Assembly (NCBI GenBank): GCA_025200525.1
Contig: CM045763.1
Location: 58,421,530 to 58,485,529, forward strand
Length of the DNA: 64,000 nucleotides
Source of the DNA: Camellia lanceoleosa
Lineage: Eukaryota > Streptophyta > Magnoliopsida > Ericales > Theaceae
Direction of reading: 5' to 3'
This document shows, piece after piece, positions 34,645 to 45,816 of this stretch. The first letter of the stretch is position 1. Each line of letters starts with the position of its first letter. Both the position numbers and the translations under genes were made by a program. Under the pieces are notes generated by a model that ran no database searches, was not told the origin of the DNA, and saw nothing but the letters and a program-made list of their open reading frames with translations.

Positions 34645-35939
34645 GTATGGATTTTTTGTATAAATTTTTTATTGTATATGATCACTCGTTAAACAATAGC
34701 CTTACTTGGTATAGTTTATTATACATTAAAAGTTGATAATCAAAAAGTTAAATCTAAAAACACTCCTTTTATAACTTTTAGATAATTAATTTTTCTTAAT
34801 TTATTTAAGTTATTTCAGCCTAATAAACTGAATTTGATTTGGTATTTCTTATTGTAGAAGTTAGGAGGTTGAATTGTGAGTTCTTACGGGCATGTTGAGG
34901 CAGAGTTTCATTGTATTGGCATCTCGCCAACTTAATTTGGTATATGCTTTGAGATTTACTTGTGATTTTTCTCAATGATCATAAGTCAAGTAAATTGAGA
35001 TATGTTTTTTGAGATATGATGCAGATGTATCCTCCTCATTGCTTTTGGTTAATGTATTTTGTTTTATTTTTACTTTATTTCTTCATCAATGAAGTGCTCA
35101 TTTGATGATAAAAAAATATTAATAATATCAATTTCAGACTTTAAATTATTCAGTTTTATATTAATTTTGCCTCCATGATCAAACGAAAGTAGTTGATCTA
35201 GTATCCAAATTTCATTTGAAATTTTATTTTACTCCCAAAATCATTCCCAAAAATATTAATTAGACTCCTAAATAAAATGAAGTTAGGGGGTCTAATTAAT
35301 ATTTTAGAGATAATTTGGGGGGTAAAATAAATTTCAAACAAAATTTCGTTATTACGTCAGCAACTTTCTTTTGATTATAAATGACAGCTAACGGCGGAGC
35401 TAAAATTGATTCAAAATCAAATAATTTAGGTGCAAATTTGATATTATTAAAAGAATAGGGATTGAACTGATTTTTAAATATTAATTTGGGGGACAAAATG
35501 ATATTTTCTTTATAAAAAAAAAAAAATTACTATGCATTAGAAAGAAGAAATAAAAACTATTTTCAAATGAAATGTATTCATCAAATTTATTCTAAATATA
35601 AGCCACATCACAATACACTTAAATCAATACACTTCGTTTTTTGTACTCTATGAAATATATTTTTCTAAAAAGAATATTGTACATTAATTAGTTTTAACGT
35701 TGTTTATACATTCATTTATTTATTATTGAATAATACTATATAAACCAATTAGTGTACTAACTAGTGTATCAATTGATGATGTGACATAATTTAAGAGATT
35801 TTTTATATTTGTAATTTGTATAATGAGTAGGGTCAATAATAATGTCATAACATATATTGATACACTAGTTAGTAAACTAATTGGTGCATGTAGCACCAGT
35901 GTTCATTATTAGTCAATTCTTAAACACACAAACATCTAA
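34645..35939. other. Host intergenic DNA with a foldback element and a MITE
   Basis: No gene seen. It holds an imperfect foldback at 35114-35450 (AATATTAATAATATCAATTT paired with AAATTTGATATTATTAA) enclosing a smaller hairpin at 35206-35350, and a MITE at about 35733-35899 listed separately. Confidence 0.55.
35733..35899. mobile_element. Short MITE, copy 1
   Basis: About 167 bp with terminal inverted repeats of about 40 bp (left CCAATTAGTGTACTAACTAG, right its near-complement ending GGTGCATGTAGCACC). A second copy, about 80% alike by eye, lies at 61402-61571. The middle contains GACATAATTTAAGAG, shared with the second copy. Confidence 0.75.
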
Positions 35940-36214
35940 AATTGAACATCAATAAAACCATAGAGTTCATGCATTAGTTTATTGGACACCAATAGCAAGT
36001 TCAAACCACACACAGAAGATAATAGAATAAGAGCCATCTTTTTTTTTTTAATCAGCAAAAATAAAAAATTTATTGAAGAATAAATTGTACAAATAGGTAG
36101 GACAACAAAATACATCAACAAGAAATACTTAGGATATCCAACAAGGATACCACAAACCAAGACACACTAAGCAAAAACCAAGCCTAAAGAAAGGCTACAC
36201 ACAGATGAGAGATG

Positions 36215-36583
36215 TGTTAGCTCCAACCAGCTCTAGCCTACTATGGAAAGTAGGTGAAGGTGGCTCTCCCACTCTCCCACTTCACCAACCCACTCACTAG
36301 TGGAAGTGGTAGGTGGTGACCAATTAGGCTCTCCCTCATTTGTGTATAAATGAGGTGAAGATGAGGGGCTAAAACATCAGTGAATGTGAAGAGCTGAAAC
36401 CAGAGATTAGAGAGTGAGTGAAAGAGTACTATAGAGAGTTGTGAGGTGTGAGTTTTGTAATCTCCCTCAGGGATAATTCTATAGTGGATATCTCTTTTCC
36501 GTAGACGTAGGCAATTGCCGAACCACGTAAATCTCTTGTGTTATCTGTGTGTGATTGATTTTCGGTGCCTCATATTCCTAACA
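36215..36583 (+). repeat. Copia-2 5' LTR
   Basis: Runs from TGTTAGCTCC to CCTAACA. It contains a TATA-like TGTATAAATGAGG (about 36340). The same length as the 3' LTR. Confidence 0.92.
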
Positions 36584-36584
36584 A

Positions 36585-36600
36585 GTGGTATCAGAGCCTC
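36585..36600 (+). other. Copia-2 primer-binding site
   Basis: TGGTATCAGAGC two bases after the LTR, a full match to the initiator tRNA-Met primer site common in plant copia elements. Confidence 0.92.
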
Positions 36601-36739
36601 GTCGGTCGTTTTTCAAAAAAATAGAGAGTGTTTTTCGAAACTGCCTAGAAATCAAGTTGCTCAAAATCAACTTTTGACAATACCAGGAGCAAGGTCTTGT
36701 TGAGAAGAGTCTAGAACTGCAAAGCAGAGCCCCAAAAGA

Positions 36740-36930
36740 CCTTGCACGCACTCTCACACGCTCCCTAAAGTAGGCGCGTGAATTTTACTCTCCAACATGC
36801 GCTCCACGCGCCGTTTGCACAGTCGGCACATCCATTCACGCGCAAGCACGCGCTCCATACGCCACTGAAGGAAGAAGACGAATGGGAAAGCCCACGCGCG
36901 TGGTTCTAATGTCAGCGTGATGTCACTGAG
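36740..36930 (+). repeat. CACGCGC-rich leader of copia-2
   Basis: Clustered CpG-rich motifs: GGCGCGTG, GCGCTCCACGCGCC, CACGCGCAAGCACGCGC, CCACGCGCGTGG. They stand between the primer site and gag, in contrast to AT-rich surroundings. Confidence 0.65.
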
Positions 36931-37237
36931 CTGTTGACCAGAGCCAAGCTGAGCCGAGCCGTTGACTGGAACTGCTGACTAGGCTGAGCCGGAGTTGCAC
37001 CGCTAACCAACCTTCATTGACCACGCCGCTGACATCAGCCGAACTGGAAAAATTATCCGATGCTTCTCAGCTGCACCAGATTTCACCAATCTAAACTGTT
37101 CAACTTGTTTTGGCTTGATTCGAGCCATTCTAAGTCTGTTTTTGACGATCCAATAGTGCTTTCCAACTATTTGGAATATTTCAGACACATCCGTAAGGTC
37201 AGATTTTTGAATCGGAGTTTCTTTAAAAAGAAAGAAG

Positions 37238-37950
37238 ATGATGGAGAAATCCACATCAACTTCAGGATCTATAATCAAATTGAATCCTTCCAATTATGCA
37301 ATCTGGAAGTCACGGATGGAAGATATCCTATAATATTATAAGGACTTGTTTGACCCTATTTTTCTAAAAGGGGTTAAACCAGAAACAGTGAAGGATGATG
37401 ACTGGATAAAGATGAATCGCAAGACTATAAGTTGTGTCAGACAATGGATAGACCACAGTGTTGCCCAGGAGACAGATGCATATGCTCTTTGGACAATGTT
37501 AGACAACATGTACCAGTTCAAAGACCGCTTGGAACAAAGCCTTGGTGATAAGAAGGCTTGTAAATCTGAAGTTGAGGAATAGTGTGTCTGTCGCCAAGCA
37601 CACCAGTGAATTCAAAAATCTGGTGAATCAGCTTGCAACCGTCAAGATGATCTTAGACGATGAAATGCAAGCCGTACTACTGCTCAGTTCTTTACCGAAT
37701 AGCTGAGAGACGTTAGTGGTTTCTCTCAGTAACTCTGCACCAGAAGGGAAGCTAACCATGAGCATGGTCACAGATGCCATGTACAATGAAAAGACAAGAA
37801 GGAAAGACATGAGAGGTAATCAGTCCCATGCTCTTGTCACAGAAGATAGAGGCAGAGACAGAGATAAAAGAAGAAGTAGAGGAAGAAGCAAGAGTAAAAG
37901 CAGTTGAAACAACAGGAGTAAATCCAGAGACAACAAAGGTTGAGATAACT
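37238..37950 (+). pseudogene. Copia-2 gag
   Basis: Starts at ATGATGGAG (37238). The Tnt1-type gag follows: SNYAIWKSRMEDIL, a stop, then FLKGVKPETVKDDDW and SCVRQWIDHSV, a frameshift near 37560, then NLVNQLATVKMILDDEMQ and SLSNSAPEGKLTM. The start choice follows this family motif order. At least three lesions. Confidence 0.75.
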
Positions 37951-38590
37951 CTAGCTTCACTTGCTTTCACTATGGCCAAGAGGGTCACATAAAGAGAAAC
38001 TTCCCAGGCCGGAAAGACAAAGGCCAAAGTAGTAAATCAAAGGGAGATGAGAACACGACAGCCACAACAACTGATGAAATACTTCTTGCAGTTGGTGAAG
38101 AGGACTGCCTTTACATAGCTGACCACAACTACACAAAATAGGTGATAGATACAGATGCATCCTATCATGCCACTTCCCACAGAGAACTCTTCAGCTTGTA
38201 CAACGCTGGAGATTTTGGCACTGTTCGAATGGGGAATTCTAGTTATTCGAAGATTGTAGGTATTGGAGACATTAGCATTTAAACTAATGTCGGGCACAAA
38301 CTGGTTCTCAAAGATGTAAATCATGTTCCAGATTTACGCCTCAATCTTATCTCCGAAAACGCCCTAGACCGACAGGGCTATATAAATACATTCGGAAATG
38401 GCCTTTGGAATTTGACACGAGAAGCTTTGACAATCGTTAGATGAGAGATGTCTTCAACACTGTATAAGACTCAAACGAAGATCTGTTTGGAAAGTCTTAA
38501 TACAGCAGAAGACAAGGAGTCACCAGACTTATGGCACAAAAGACTAGCTTAGAAGAGTGAGAAAGGATTGTATCTATTGGCAAAGTAATC
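37950..38590 (+). pseudogene. Copia-2 zinc knuckle and protease
   Basis: The knuckle reads CFHYGQEGHIKRNF, so two of the three cysteines are lost. The protease box reads VIDTDASYHATS, with aspartate where the catalytic DTGA/DSGA has glycine. In-frame stops at about 38141 and 38281 and further ones to 38590. It cannot give an active protease. Confidence 0.75.
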
Positions 38591-38591
38591 C

Positions 38592-39420
38592 ATGATACCC
38601 TCATCCAAAGAGAGGGCCCTGAAGTCGTGTGATCATTGCCTTTATGGCAAACAGCATCGAATATCATTCAGTTCAACGAGCAAGATGAAAACAGAAGTGC
38701 TCAGTATGGTATACTCGGATGTTTGTGGCCCAATCGAAGTGGAGTCACTTGGTGGCCGCAAGTATTTTCTGACTTTCATTGATGATGCATCAAGGAAGTT
38801 GTGGGTGTATTTCCTGAAGACGAATGATGAGGTATTTCAACACTTTCAGGAGTTCCATGCAATGGTGGAAAGAGAGACCGAGAAGAAGTTAAAGTGTCTT
38901 TACACAGACAATGGAGGCGAGTACACTTCCAATGCTTTTGCATCATATTGTGCCAGCAGAGGTATTCAGCATGAGACAACAGTTCCCGGTACCCCACAAC
39001 ACAATGGTGTGGCAGAGAGGATGAACCGCAATATTGTTGAAAGAGTTAGATGCATGCTCAGAATGGTAAAGTTACCAAAGTCATTCTAGGCTGAAGTTGC
39101 CCGTACAGCCTATTATCTCATCAACAGGTCGTCTTCAGCCCCATTGAATTTTGCAATACCTGAGGAAGTCTGGTCCAGAAAAAATGTATCATATTCTCAC
39201 TCGAGAGTCTTCGGGTGTAAAGCGTTTGTACATATCTCCAAGGAAAATAAACAGAAGCTTGATGATAAGTCCACTCCATGCATATTTGTGGGCTACTCAG
39301 ATGCAACATTTGGGTACAAGTTGTGGGACCCAGTGAACAAGAAGATGTTCAAAAACAGAGATGTTGTGTTCCAAGAAAACCAGACAGTAGTAGATTTTTA
39401 GAAATCTACAAAGTCTAGAG
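38592..39420 (+). pseudogene. Copia-2 integrase
   Basis: Zinc-binding CDHCLYGKQHR, then YSDVCGPIEVESLGG (first acidic), YTDNGGEYTSNAF (second), and PQHNGVAERMNRNIVE with the catalytic glutamate. A TAG follows KLPKSF where tryptophan is usual. The C-terminal GCKAFVHISKE and CIFVGYSD blocks continue to a stop at about 39402. Confidence 0.82.
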
Positions 39421-39689
39421 ATGTCATCACTCCAAACTTGTTTCCCATCTCCCGAGCCATCACAAAATGCTAGACGTGATAATGTGCAACAAGAAGTGCC
39501 AGAGTTGCAGGATCCTATGCCAGAAATTGAGGATCAAGAGGAAAGAGATGAAGACCCGGATGAAGATAGTGTTGAGCAGGGGCAGCAACCCCCCAACTGG
39601 AGGCAACTAGCCCTCAGTTGCAAAGATCTGGAAGGGTTGCCATGCCATCAGCTAAATATCCCGCTTCTTAGTATATTCTGATTACTGAT

Positions 39690-40390
39690 GAGAGGGAGCT
39701 CGAGAGTTTTTTGGAAGCAAAGAGTCATACAGAGAAAGACTGTTGGATGCAAGCCATAAAGTAAGAGATGAGTTATTTGCAGAAGAACTATACTTATGAG
39801 CTTTTTTCACTTCCAACAGGCAGGAGAGCCTTGAAGAACAAATGGGTGTATAAGTTGAAGAAAGATGGCAACGGTAAACTATTGCAGCATAAAACTCGTT
39901 TGGTGGTCAAAGGTTTTGGACAGAAGAAATGAATTGACTTTGATGAGATCTTCTCCCCAGTTGTGAAGATGACTTCCATTCGAGTAGCTCTAGAATTAGC
40001 AGCTCGCTTGAATCTGGAGCTAAAACAGATGGATGTCAGGACTGCCTTTCTCCATGGTGATTTGGAGGAAGAGATCTATATGGAGCAACCAGAAGGATTT
40101 GAAGTTAAAGGAAAACAGAATCTAGTCTGCAAACTGAAGAAAAGTCTCTACAACCTGAAACAGGTGCCAAGACAATGGTACAAGAAGTTTGATTCATTCA
40201 TGGTGGATCACGAGTACACAAGAACAGTGCAGACCAGTGTGTATATTTTCGAAGGATTTCAGATAGAAACTTCATCATCCTACTGTTGTATGTCAATAAC
40301 ATGCTGATCATCGGACATGATATTACTATGATCAACAAGTTGAAAAAGGACTTGTCGCAATATTTTGATATGAAGAATTTAGGCCCAGCA
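39690..40390 (+). pseudogene. Copia-2 reverse transcriptase
   Basis: KWVYKLKKDGNGK near 39840, FSPVVKMTSIRVAL near 39955 and QMDVRTAFLHGDLEEEIYMEQPEGF near 40030-40100 are clear. The active-site box, usually YVDD, reads YVNN at about 40287-40298, with both aspartate codons changed to asparagine. In-frame stops stand at about 39930 and 40396. It cannot be catalytic. Confidence 0.85.
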
Positions 40391-40399
40391 CAGTAGATT

Positions 40400-41270
40400 T
40401 TGGGCATGAAAATTGTTCGCAACATGAAAAACAAGAAGATATGGTTGTCACAAGAGAAATATGTTGAACGGGTGATTGAAAGGTTCAACATGAAAGATGC
40501 CAAGCCAATCAGCACACCACTGGCTAACCATTTCAATGTGACAAAGCGTTTGTGTCCCGCGACTAGCTCTGAAAGGAAAGAAATGGAGGCAATCCCTTAT
40601 TCTTCCACAGTAGGAAGTTTGATATATGCAATGGGGTATACCCGGCTAGATATAGCTCACGCAGTTGGCGTTGTGAGCAGATTCCTCACCAATCCAGGAA
40701 AGAAACATTGGGAGGTGGTCAAATGGATTCTTCAGTACTTGAAGGGAACTTCAAAGATGTGTTTATGATTCGGGAGAGTTGAACCAATTTTGAAGGGTTT
40801 TATAGATACCGATATGGAAGGTGATCTTGATGGTACAAAGTCTACATCAGGATTTCTATTCACTTTTGTAGGGGAAGCTGTTTCATGGCAGTCCAAACTA
40901 CAAAAGTGTGTTGCTTTATCTACAACAGAGGTAGAGTACATTACTGCTGCAGATGCTGGAAAGGAAATGTTGTGATTAAAGCGGTTTCTCCAAGAATTGG
41001 GTCTATAGCAGGAAGAATACAAGGTACATTGTGATAGTCAGAATGCAATTGATCTGAGCAAGAATTCCATGTACCATTCACGTACAAAGCACATTGATGT
41101 CCGGTATCATTGGATACAAGAAGTGATGGAAAAGCAACTGATGAAGCTAGTGAAGATTCACATGGATAAGAATCCTGCTGACATGATGACCAAGGGTGTC
41201 ACCAAAGACAAATTAAAAGTTTAGAAGAACCTGACCGGGATGGACTTCAAGTGAGAAGTCAGTTACCCAT
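40400..41270 (+). pseudogene. Copia-2 RT C-terminus and RNase H
   Basis: The reading 40400-40768 covers the thumb region (YVERVIERFNMKDAKPISTP, AHAVGVVSRFL). The RNase H part 40790-41250 has STSGFLFTFVGEAVSWQSK, LSTTEVEYITAAD, HCDSQNAIDLSKN and HIDVRYHWI. A frameshift near 40770 and stops at about 40975 and 41222 break it. Confidence 0.82.
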
Positions 41271-41278
41271 ATGGGCGT

Positions 41279-41660
41279 GAAGGAGGAGAATTGTTAGCTC
41301 CAGCCAGCTCCAGCCCACTATGGAAAGTAAGTGAAGGTGGCTCTCCCATTCTCCCACTTCACCAACCCACTCACTAGTGGAAGTGGTAGGTTGTGACCAA
41401 CTAGGCTCTCTCTCATTTGTGTATAAATAAGGTGAAGAGGAGGGGCTGAAACATCAGTGGATGTGAAGAGCTGAAACCAGAGAGTAAAGAGTGAGTGAGA
41501 GAGTACTATAGAGAGTTGTGAGGTGTGAGTTCTATAATCTCCCTCCGAGATAATTCTATAGTGGATATCTCTCTCCCATGGACGTAAGCAATTGTCGAAC
41601 CACGTAAATCTCTTGTGTTATCTGTGTGTGATTGATTTCTGGTGCCTCATATTCCTAACA
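41279..41660 (+). repeat. Copia-2 polypurine tract and 3' LTR
   Basis: The purine run AAGGAGGAGAA (about 41280-41290) precedes the LTR start TGTTAGCTCC at 41292. The LTR ends CCTAACA at 41660. Confidence 0.9.
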
Positions 41661-43179
41661 AGATGATTGCCACAAACACTACCAGTAGACCCACAAGACC
41701 CGAAAATGGCAACACCAATAACTATATCATCAAAACCAATTAGAATCCAAAGACCGCCAAGCTCATATACTTTATCTTCCGAAATCTTCACTTCAAAAAC
41801 ATGATGATTCTAATAAAGAAACCATAACAATTTGATATGTCAAGCACTTTATCCCAGTAAATCTGGACAAGGCCTCGCCAAAGGAAGATGGCTGTCAAAG
41901 CGAGCCAAGATCGATGGCAAATAGAAGAGAAGAAGAGCTTTGCTGAATAAGCAAGTTCAAGGTAATAATTAACTGTTTGTTTCATCGGCAATACTAATAC
42001 AGATCCCACCTATGAGACAAAGACAAATCCAATCAAGGTTAAGCACCATCAATTATATAAAATAGATAAATAAACAAATTGTTTTAATTCATTGCTCAAA
42101 AATTTTGTCACGACCCAAACCCGCCCCTATGGGTTTAGCATCAGAATCGCTAGTAATGTCTGAGATTACCAAGGCACTTATGATGGAAAAGATATAGTCT
42201 GAGGGGCATGGCGGAAGCCAATACAGTAAATAAACAATGTCCAATAAGCTGTGACAGTCTGTATGCAAAAAGATTTTTCATACATACATAGATATATACA
42301 CAGTACAGAACAGTATGCACAATATTTACAGTCATTCAGGACAGGGACCAAATCCCTATTAAGCGATGCGATAGATCTATCTGATTACAAGACGAATCTG
42401 AGACAGATGGGGGAAGTAAAACACCCCTAAGCCATAGCTTGGCAGGCTCGGAACCTCGCAGTGAGGCACAGTAGTTGGCTTGACAAAACTGGAGTATACC
42501 CCGACGCTCCTAGCCACGGTCTGGTGCCTGTACACCTATATATATATATGAGCAGTGAGCTAAAGCCTAGTAAATAACATAATGCGTAAAGGGGTTTAGA
42601 ATGAATGTCCTTCAAGATGATTAAGCAGTTGTTTCAATCGATTATTTGATTTATTGATCGATGCTTGATCATATGTGGTACATCCATTAGCATAACAAGA
42701 TGCGATGTGATGGGTCTAAAAAACCGAATACGATCAATGATGGCCATCAATCAAGAAATGTGAGTGGTTCCAATAAAGGAACCGGCGAGATCTCTATGCG
42801 ATAACGATGAAACAATAGTTGCTAAGGATGCCACAATACAGTTCAGAATATAGGACATACATTCATTCAATTAGCAGTATTAGTTCAGAAAACAGTTCAG
42901 TTAAACAGTCAGAAATATTCGCAGTTGAACATATATTTACACAATCAACAGTAAGCTAGAGCGTCTCCTCGGAAAGCCAACCCTACACAGTTTACAGAAT
43001 GAACACGCACTAAGATACACAGTTGGGAAAGATAATAACTTAATCTCTAATTGCCTCGGTGTGTTCTACATCTATATCCTCATTAAGATGTCTTAAACTA
43101 GGCCTAAGAATGCCTAAGATGGGATGAGGATGCAAAGATGCATTCATAAAACATTTTCAAAATTTTCAGAAAAACAGGG

Positions 43180-43445
43180 TTCTGCTCAAGCGCAGGTTTT
43201 CCCGCTCGAGCAGACATGCAACAAAGGTACCCGCTCGAGCGGCAAATACCCCACTCGTGCATACTGTAAAAGTACTGGATGGATAAAATCTCCGCTCGAC
43301 GGACGCTCAACGCCCGCTCGAGCGTGAGACACATAACCCCGCTCGAGCGCACAATACTACGCTCGAGCGGACTGTAAAATAGTGCAAAGTACTCGGAGCA
43401 CGAATTCCCCGCTCAAGCGCCACTTTTCCCGCTCGAGCGGGAGTC
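43180..43445. repeat. CCGCTCGAGCGG palindrome array, gypsy-2 3' LTR
   Basis: About ten spaced motifs with a GCTCGAGC core. Exact CTCGAG occurs about six times; others read CTCAAG, CTCAAC or CTCGAC. Spacing is irregular, roughly 10-35 bp. It corresponds to the array at 52700-52975 in the other LTR. Confidence 0.8.
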
Positions 43446-45816
43446 TATCTGACCCAAACTTCGGCCTATGGGTTTAGCATCAGAATCGCGATGTCGTGAT
43501 TACCAAAGGCTCTTGAAAGCGATATCTGATTAAGCAGTCTGAGGGCTGGCGGAAATACTGATAAATAACTAGTGTCCATTGAGCTGTGAAAATCTGTATG
43601 CCAAAAATATTTTCATGCATTCACATATCCCAAACAGTACGGTCTATACAATAATTACAGTCAAACAGTGTAGGGACTTGATCCCTTGACAACAGTACAG
43701 TGAGCATTCAGTTTATACAAAACAGTGAGGAGACCGATAGGGAAACAAAAACAAAATCCCAAGCCATAACATGGCAACACGGAACCTCGCAGTGAGGCAC
43801 ATAGGCTGGCTTGACAAAACTGGGGACCAACCCACGCTCCTAGCTCCGGTCAGGCTACTGAGAACCTACATATATATATAAACAGTGAGCTAAAGCCCAG
43901 TGAATAACATAATGTGTAAAGAGGTTATGAATGAATGTCCCTTCAGTAATGAAATAAATTCATTATACAGTAATTCAATCTTTCGAGATTTCACCAATCA
44001 AGATTTCAATCAATCACCATATGTGGTACATCCATTAGCCTATAAACAGTAGGTCCAAAAGGACCTGCTGAACCTAACAATAATGATGGCCATCAAAGCG
44101 GTATGGTTTCACAAGGAAACCGAAGCGAGCTCTGTAACAATCAATAACGATGGGTGCTAAGGATGCCTGTCTGATTAATACAGGACATACATTCATTCAA
44201 TAAACAATATCGATTCAATAGACGTTCGATTCGAGAATCAAAATATAACCATTTTGAACATATCTTTACACAATCTGTTACTCACAGTGATTGGGCTATC
44301 AGTAGCTAGAGCGCGTCCCCGTGAGCCAACCCTAAACAGTTAGCAAATAGAACACACACTAAGTTTACAGTTGGAAAGGATGATAACTAAATCCCTAAAT
44401 TCCCTCGGTGTGGTTCTATGCCTAAATCCTCATTAAGATGCCTTAAACTAGGCCTAAGAATGCCTAGGATGGGATGAGGATGCAAAATTACAGTTGGAAG
44501 GCATTTTTCAAAAGTTCTTTGGCAGGGGTCTCGCTCGGCGAAACCTTCCTTCGCCGGCGAGCATCCAAAATCAAAGGCTTCGCTCGAGCGAACAATCCTT
44601 CGCTCGAGCGGTCTGATGAAACAGTAAAAGTACTAGTTGCTGATTTTTTACGCGCGATGCCACGCTCGATGCTCGCTCGAGCGGAGCCCTGAATAAAGGT
44701 GCTCGCTCGAGCGAGGAATCCTTCGCTCGAGCGAGGAAGCAAAATCTGGAATTTCCAGATTTGTCTCCCAAGTTCGAACCAAGCATTCAACCATTCAAAA
44801 CTCGACCTCTTGGGCCCAAATTCTGGGAAATACATCCCAAAACAATATACAACAAGTTTCAAAAGCCAATTTATGAATTCAAGCCCCAAAGGTGAGTCAA
44901 TTAAATCCATTTCCAAACCCATTTTCAAGAACAAGTTTAAAACATGCAATGCATGAGCTTCAAACCCAATTCAATCTTCAAATCTTGCTCTAGAGAGCTC
45001 AATAGTTGGAAAACATTCTGAAAACATGAGCTAATATATAGACATGGACATGCATGTATAGTTCAAGCATGAATTCAACTCCAATTTCACTAATTCAACC
45101 ATGCATGCAACAATTGATCTTCAATTCAGCATATATGAGCAAAATCATGACTTAACTTCTCTATAACCATGATGCATGCAAGATGGAACTTAAAGACAAC
45201 AAGAATACCATAAATTCCCTTACCTAAACGCCAAATGCAAGAAGAACAAATACAATTTTGAGATCAATCTTCCATTTCCAAGCAATTCTAGCCAAGTCAA
45301 CAAAGTGAGTTCATTTCTCAATTGTTCTCTCACTCTCCTAAGCCCTTGGTCGGCTAGATACAAGAATAAGGCTGATGAAATGTCTTGTATTGAGTTCAAT
45401 AAGGCTCTATAATAATGATAAACAAGAGTCCACTCACATGGCAATTTGGTAAATAAGCCTAAGTTCGTAATTAACTCAATTTAATCTAGTTTAATCATTC
45501 CTAATCAATTTTCAGATAAAAATACCATAAAATCACAAATATTTTACTGATCATGAAACACTAAACGGTTCCTAAATCGGCCGCCGATAAGGCCTTCAAT
45601 TAGCAGTTTAAACATAAACTACAAACAGGTAAAATCATACAATCAAACAGATAGAATATGCAATTCAATAGGCAGTCTTATTCAGTTTCAGTTTCGATTC
45701 CAATCAGTCTGTCCAGTACTTTAATCAGTTCAATTATCAGTCATTAGCGGTTCAGTTTAGCATTAATCAGTATATAATTCAGTGGTTAAACGGTAGTCAA
45801 TACGAGGGTTGTTACA
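43446..45816 (-). mobile_element. Solo LTR D, related to the gypsy-2 LTR
   Basis: A 2.37-kb block starting TATCTGACCCAAAC (a damaged version of TGTCACGACCCAAAC) and ending GGTTGTTACA at 45816. The host LTR sequence GGGAGTC before it resumes as AGTCCAAAATC after it, consistent with a target duplicate AGTC(C/T). It has its own CTCGAG array at 44525-44740 but no coding domain, so it is a solo LTR of a sister family. Confidence 0.75.
44525..44740. repeat. TTCGCTCGAGCGA palindrome array, solo LTR D
   Basis: Five exact CTCGAG cores, mostly extended to TCGCTCGAGCGA, plus variants (GCTCGGCG, CGCCGGCGAGC, GCTCGATGC). Same relative LTR position as the gypsy-2 array but a different flank (CTTCGCTCGAG instead of CCCGCTCGAG). 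Confidence 0.8.

Larger units (their letters stand above)
36215..41660 (+). mobile_element. Copia-2: Ty1/copia retrotransposon, complete but decayed
   Basis: 369-bp LTRs (36215-36583 and 41292-41660) enclose gag, protease, integrase, RT and RNase H on the plus strand. Perfect duplicates AGATG stand at 36210-36214 and 41661-41665. By eye the LTRs differ at about 25-30 positions, so it is not recent. Every domain has stops or altered key residues. Motifs resemble the Tnt1-like/Tork group. Confidence 0.92.
36039..41919 (-). mobile_element. Poly(A)-tailed retro-sequence (about 430 bp), split by copia-2
   Basis: Two pieces, 41919-41661 then 36214-36039 on the minus strand, join across copia-2. 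The 3' end is a run of 11 A (36049-36039), with AATAAA about 20 bases upstream (36074-36069). It is flanked by an imperfect direct repeat: AATAGAATAAGAGC at 36021-36034 and AATAGAAGAGAAGAAGAGC at 41920-41938. It is a 5'-truncated LINE tail or processed transcript; I recognise no protein. Confidence 0.55.
35940..42105. other. Block B, part 1: duplicated host DNA split by a retro-sequence and copia-2
   Basis: 35965-36038 resembles 13125-13290 and 41920-42105 resembles 13270-13440, so this stretch matches the DNA downstream of NLR1. The extra material is the poly(A)-tailed sequence and copia-2. No host gene seen. Confidence 0.6.
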
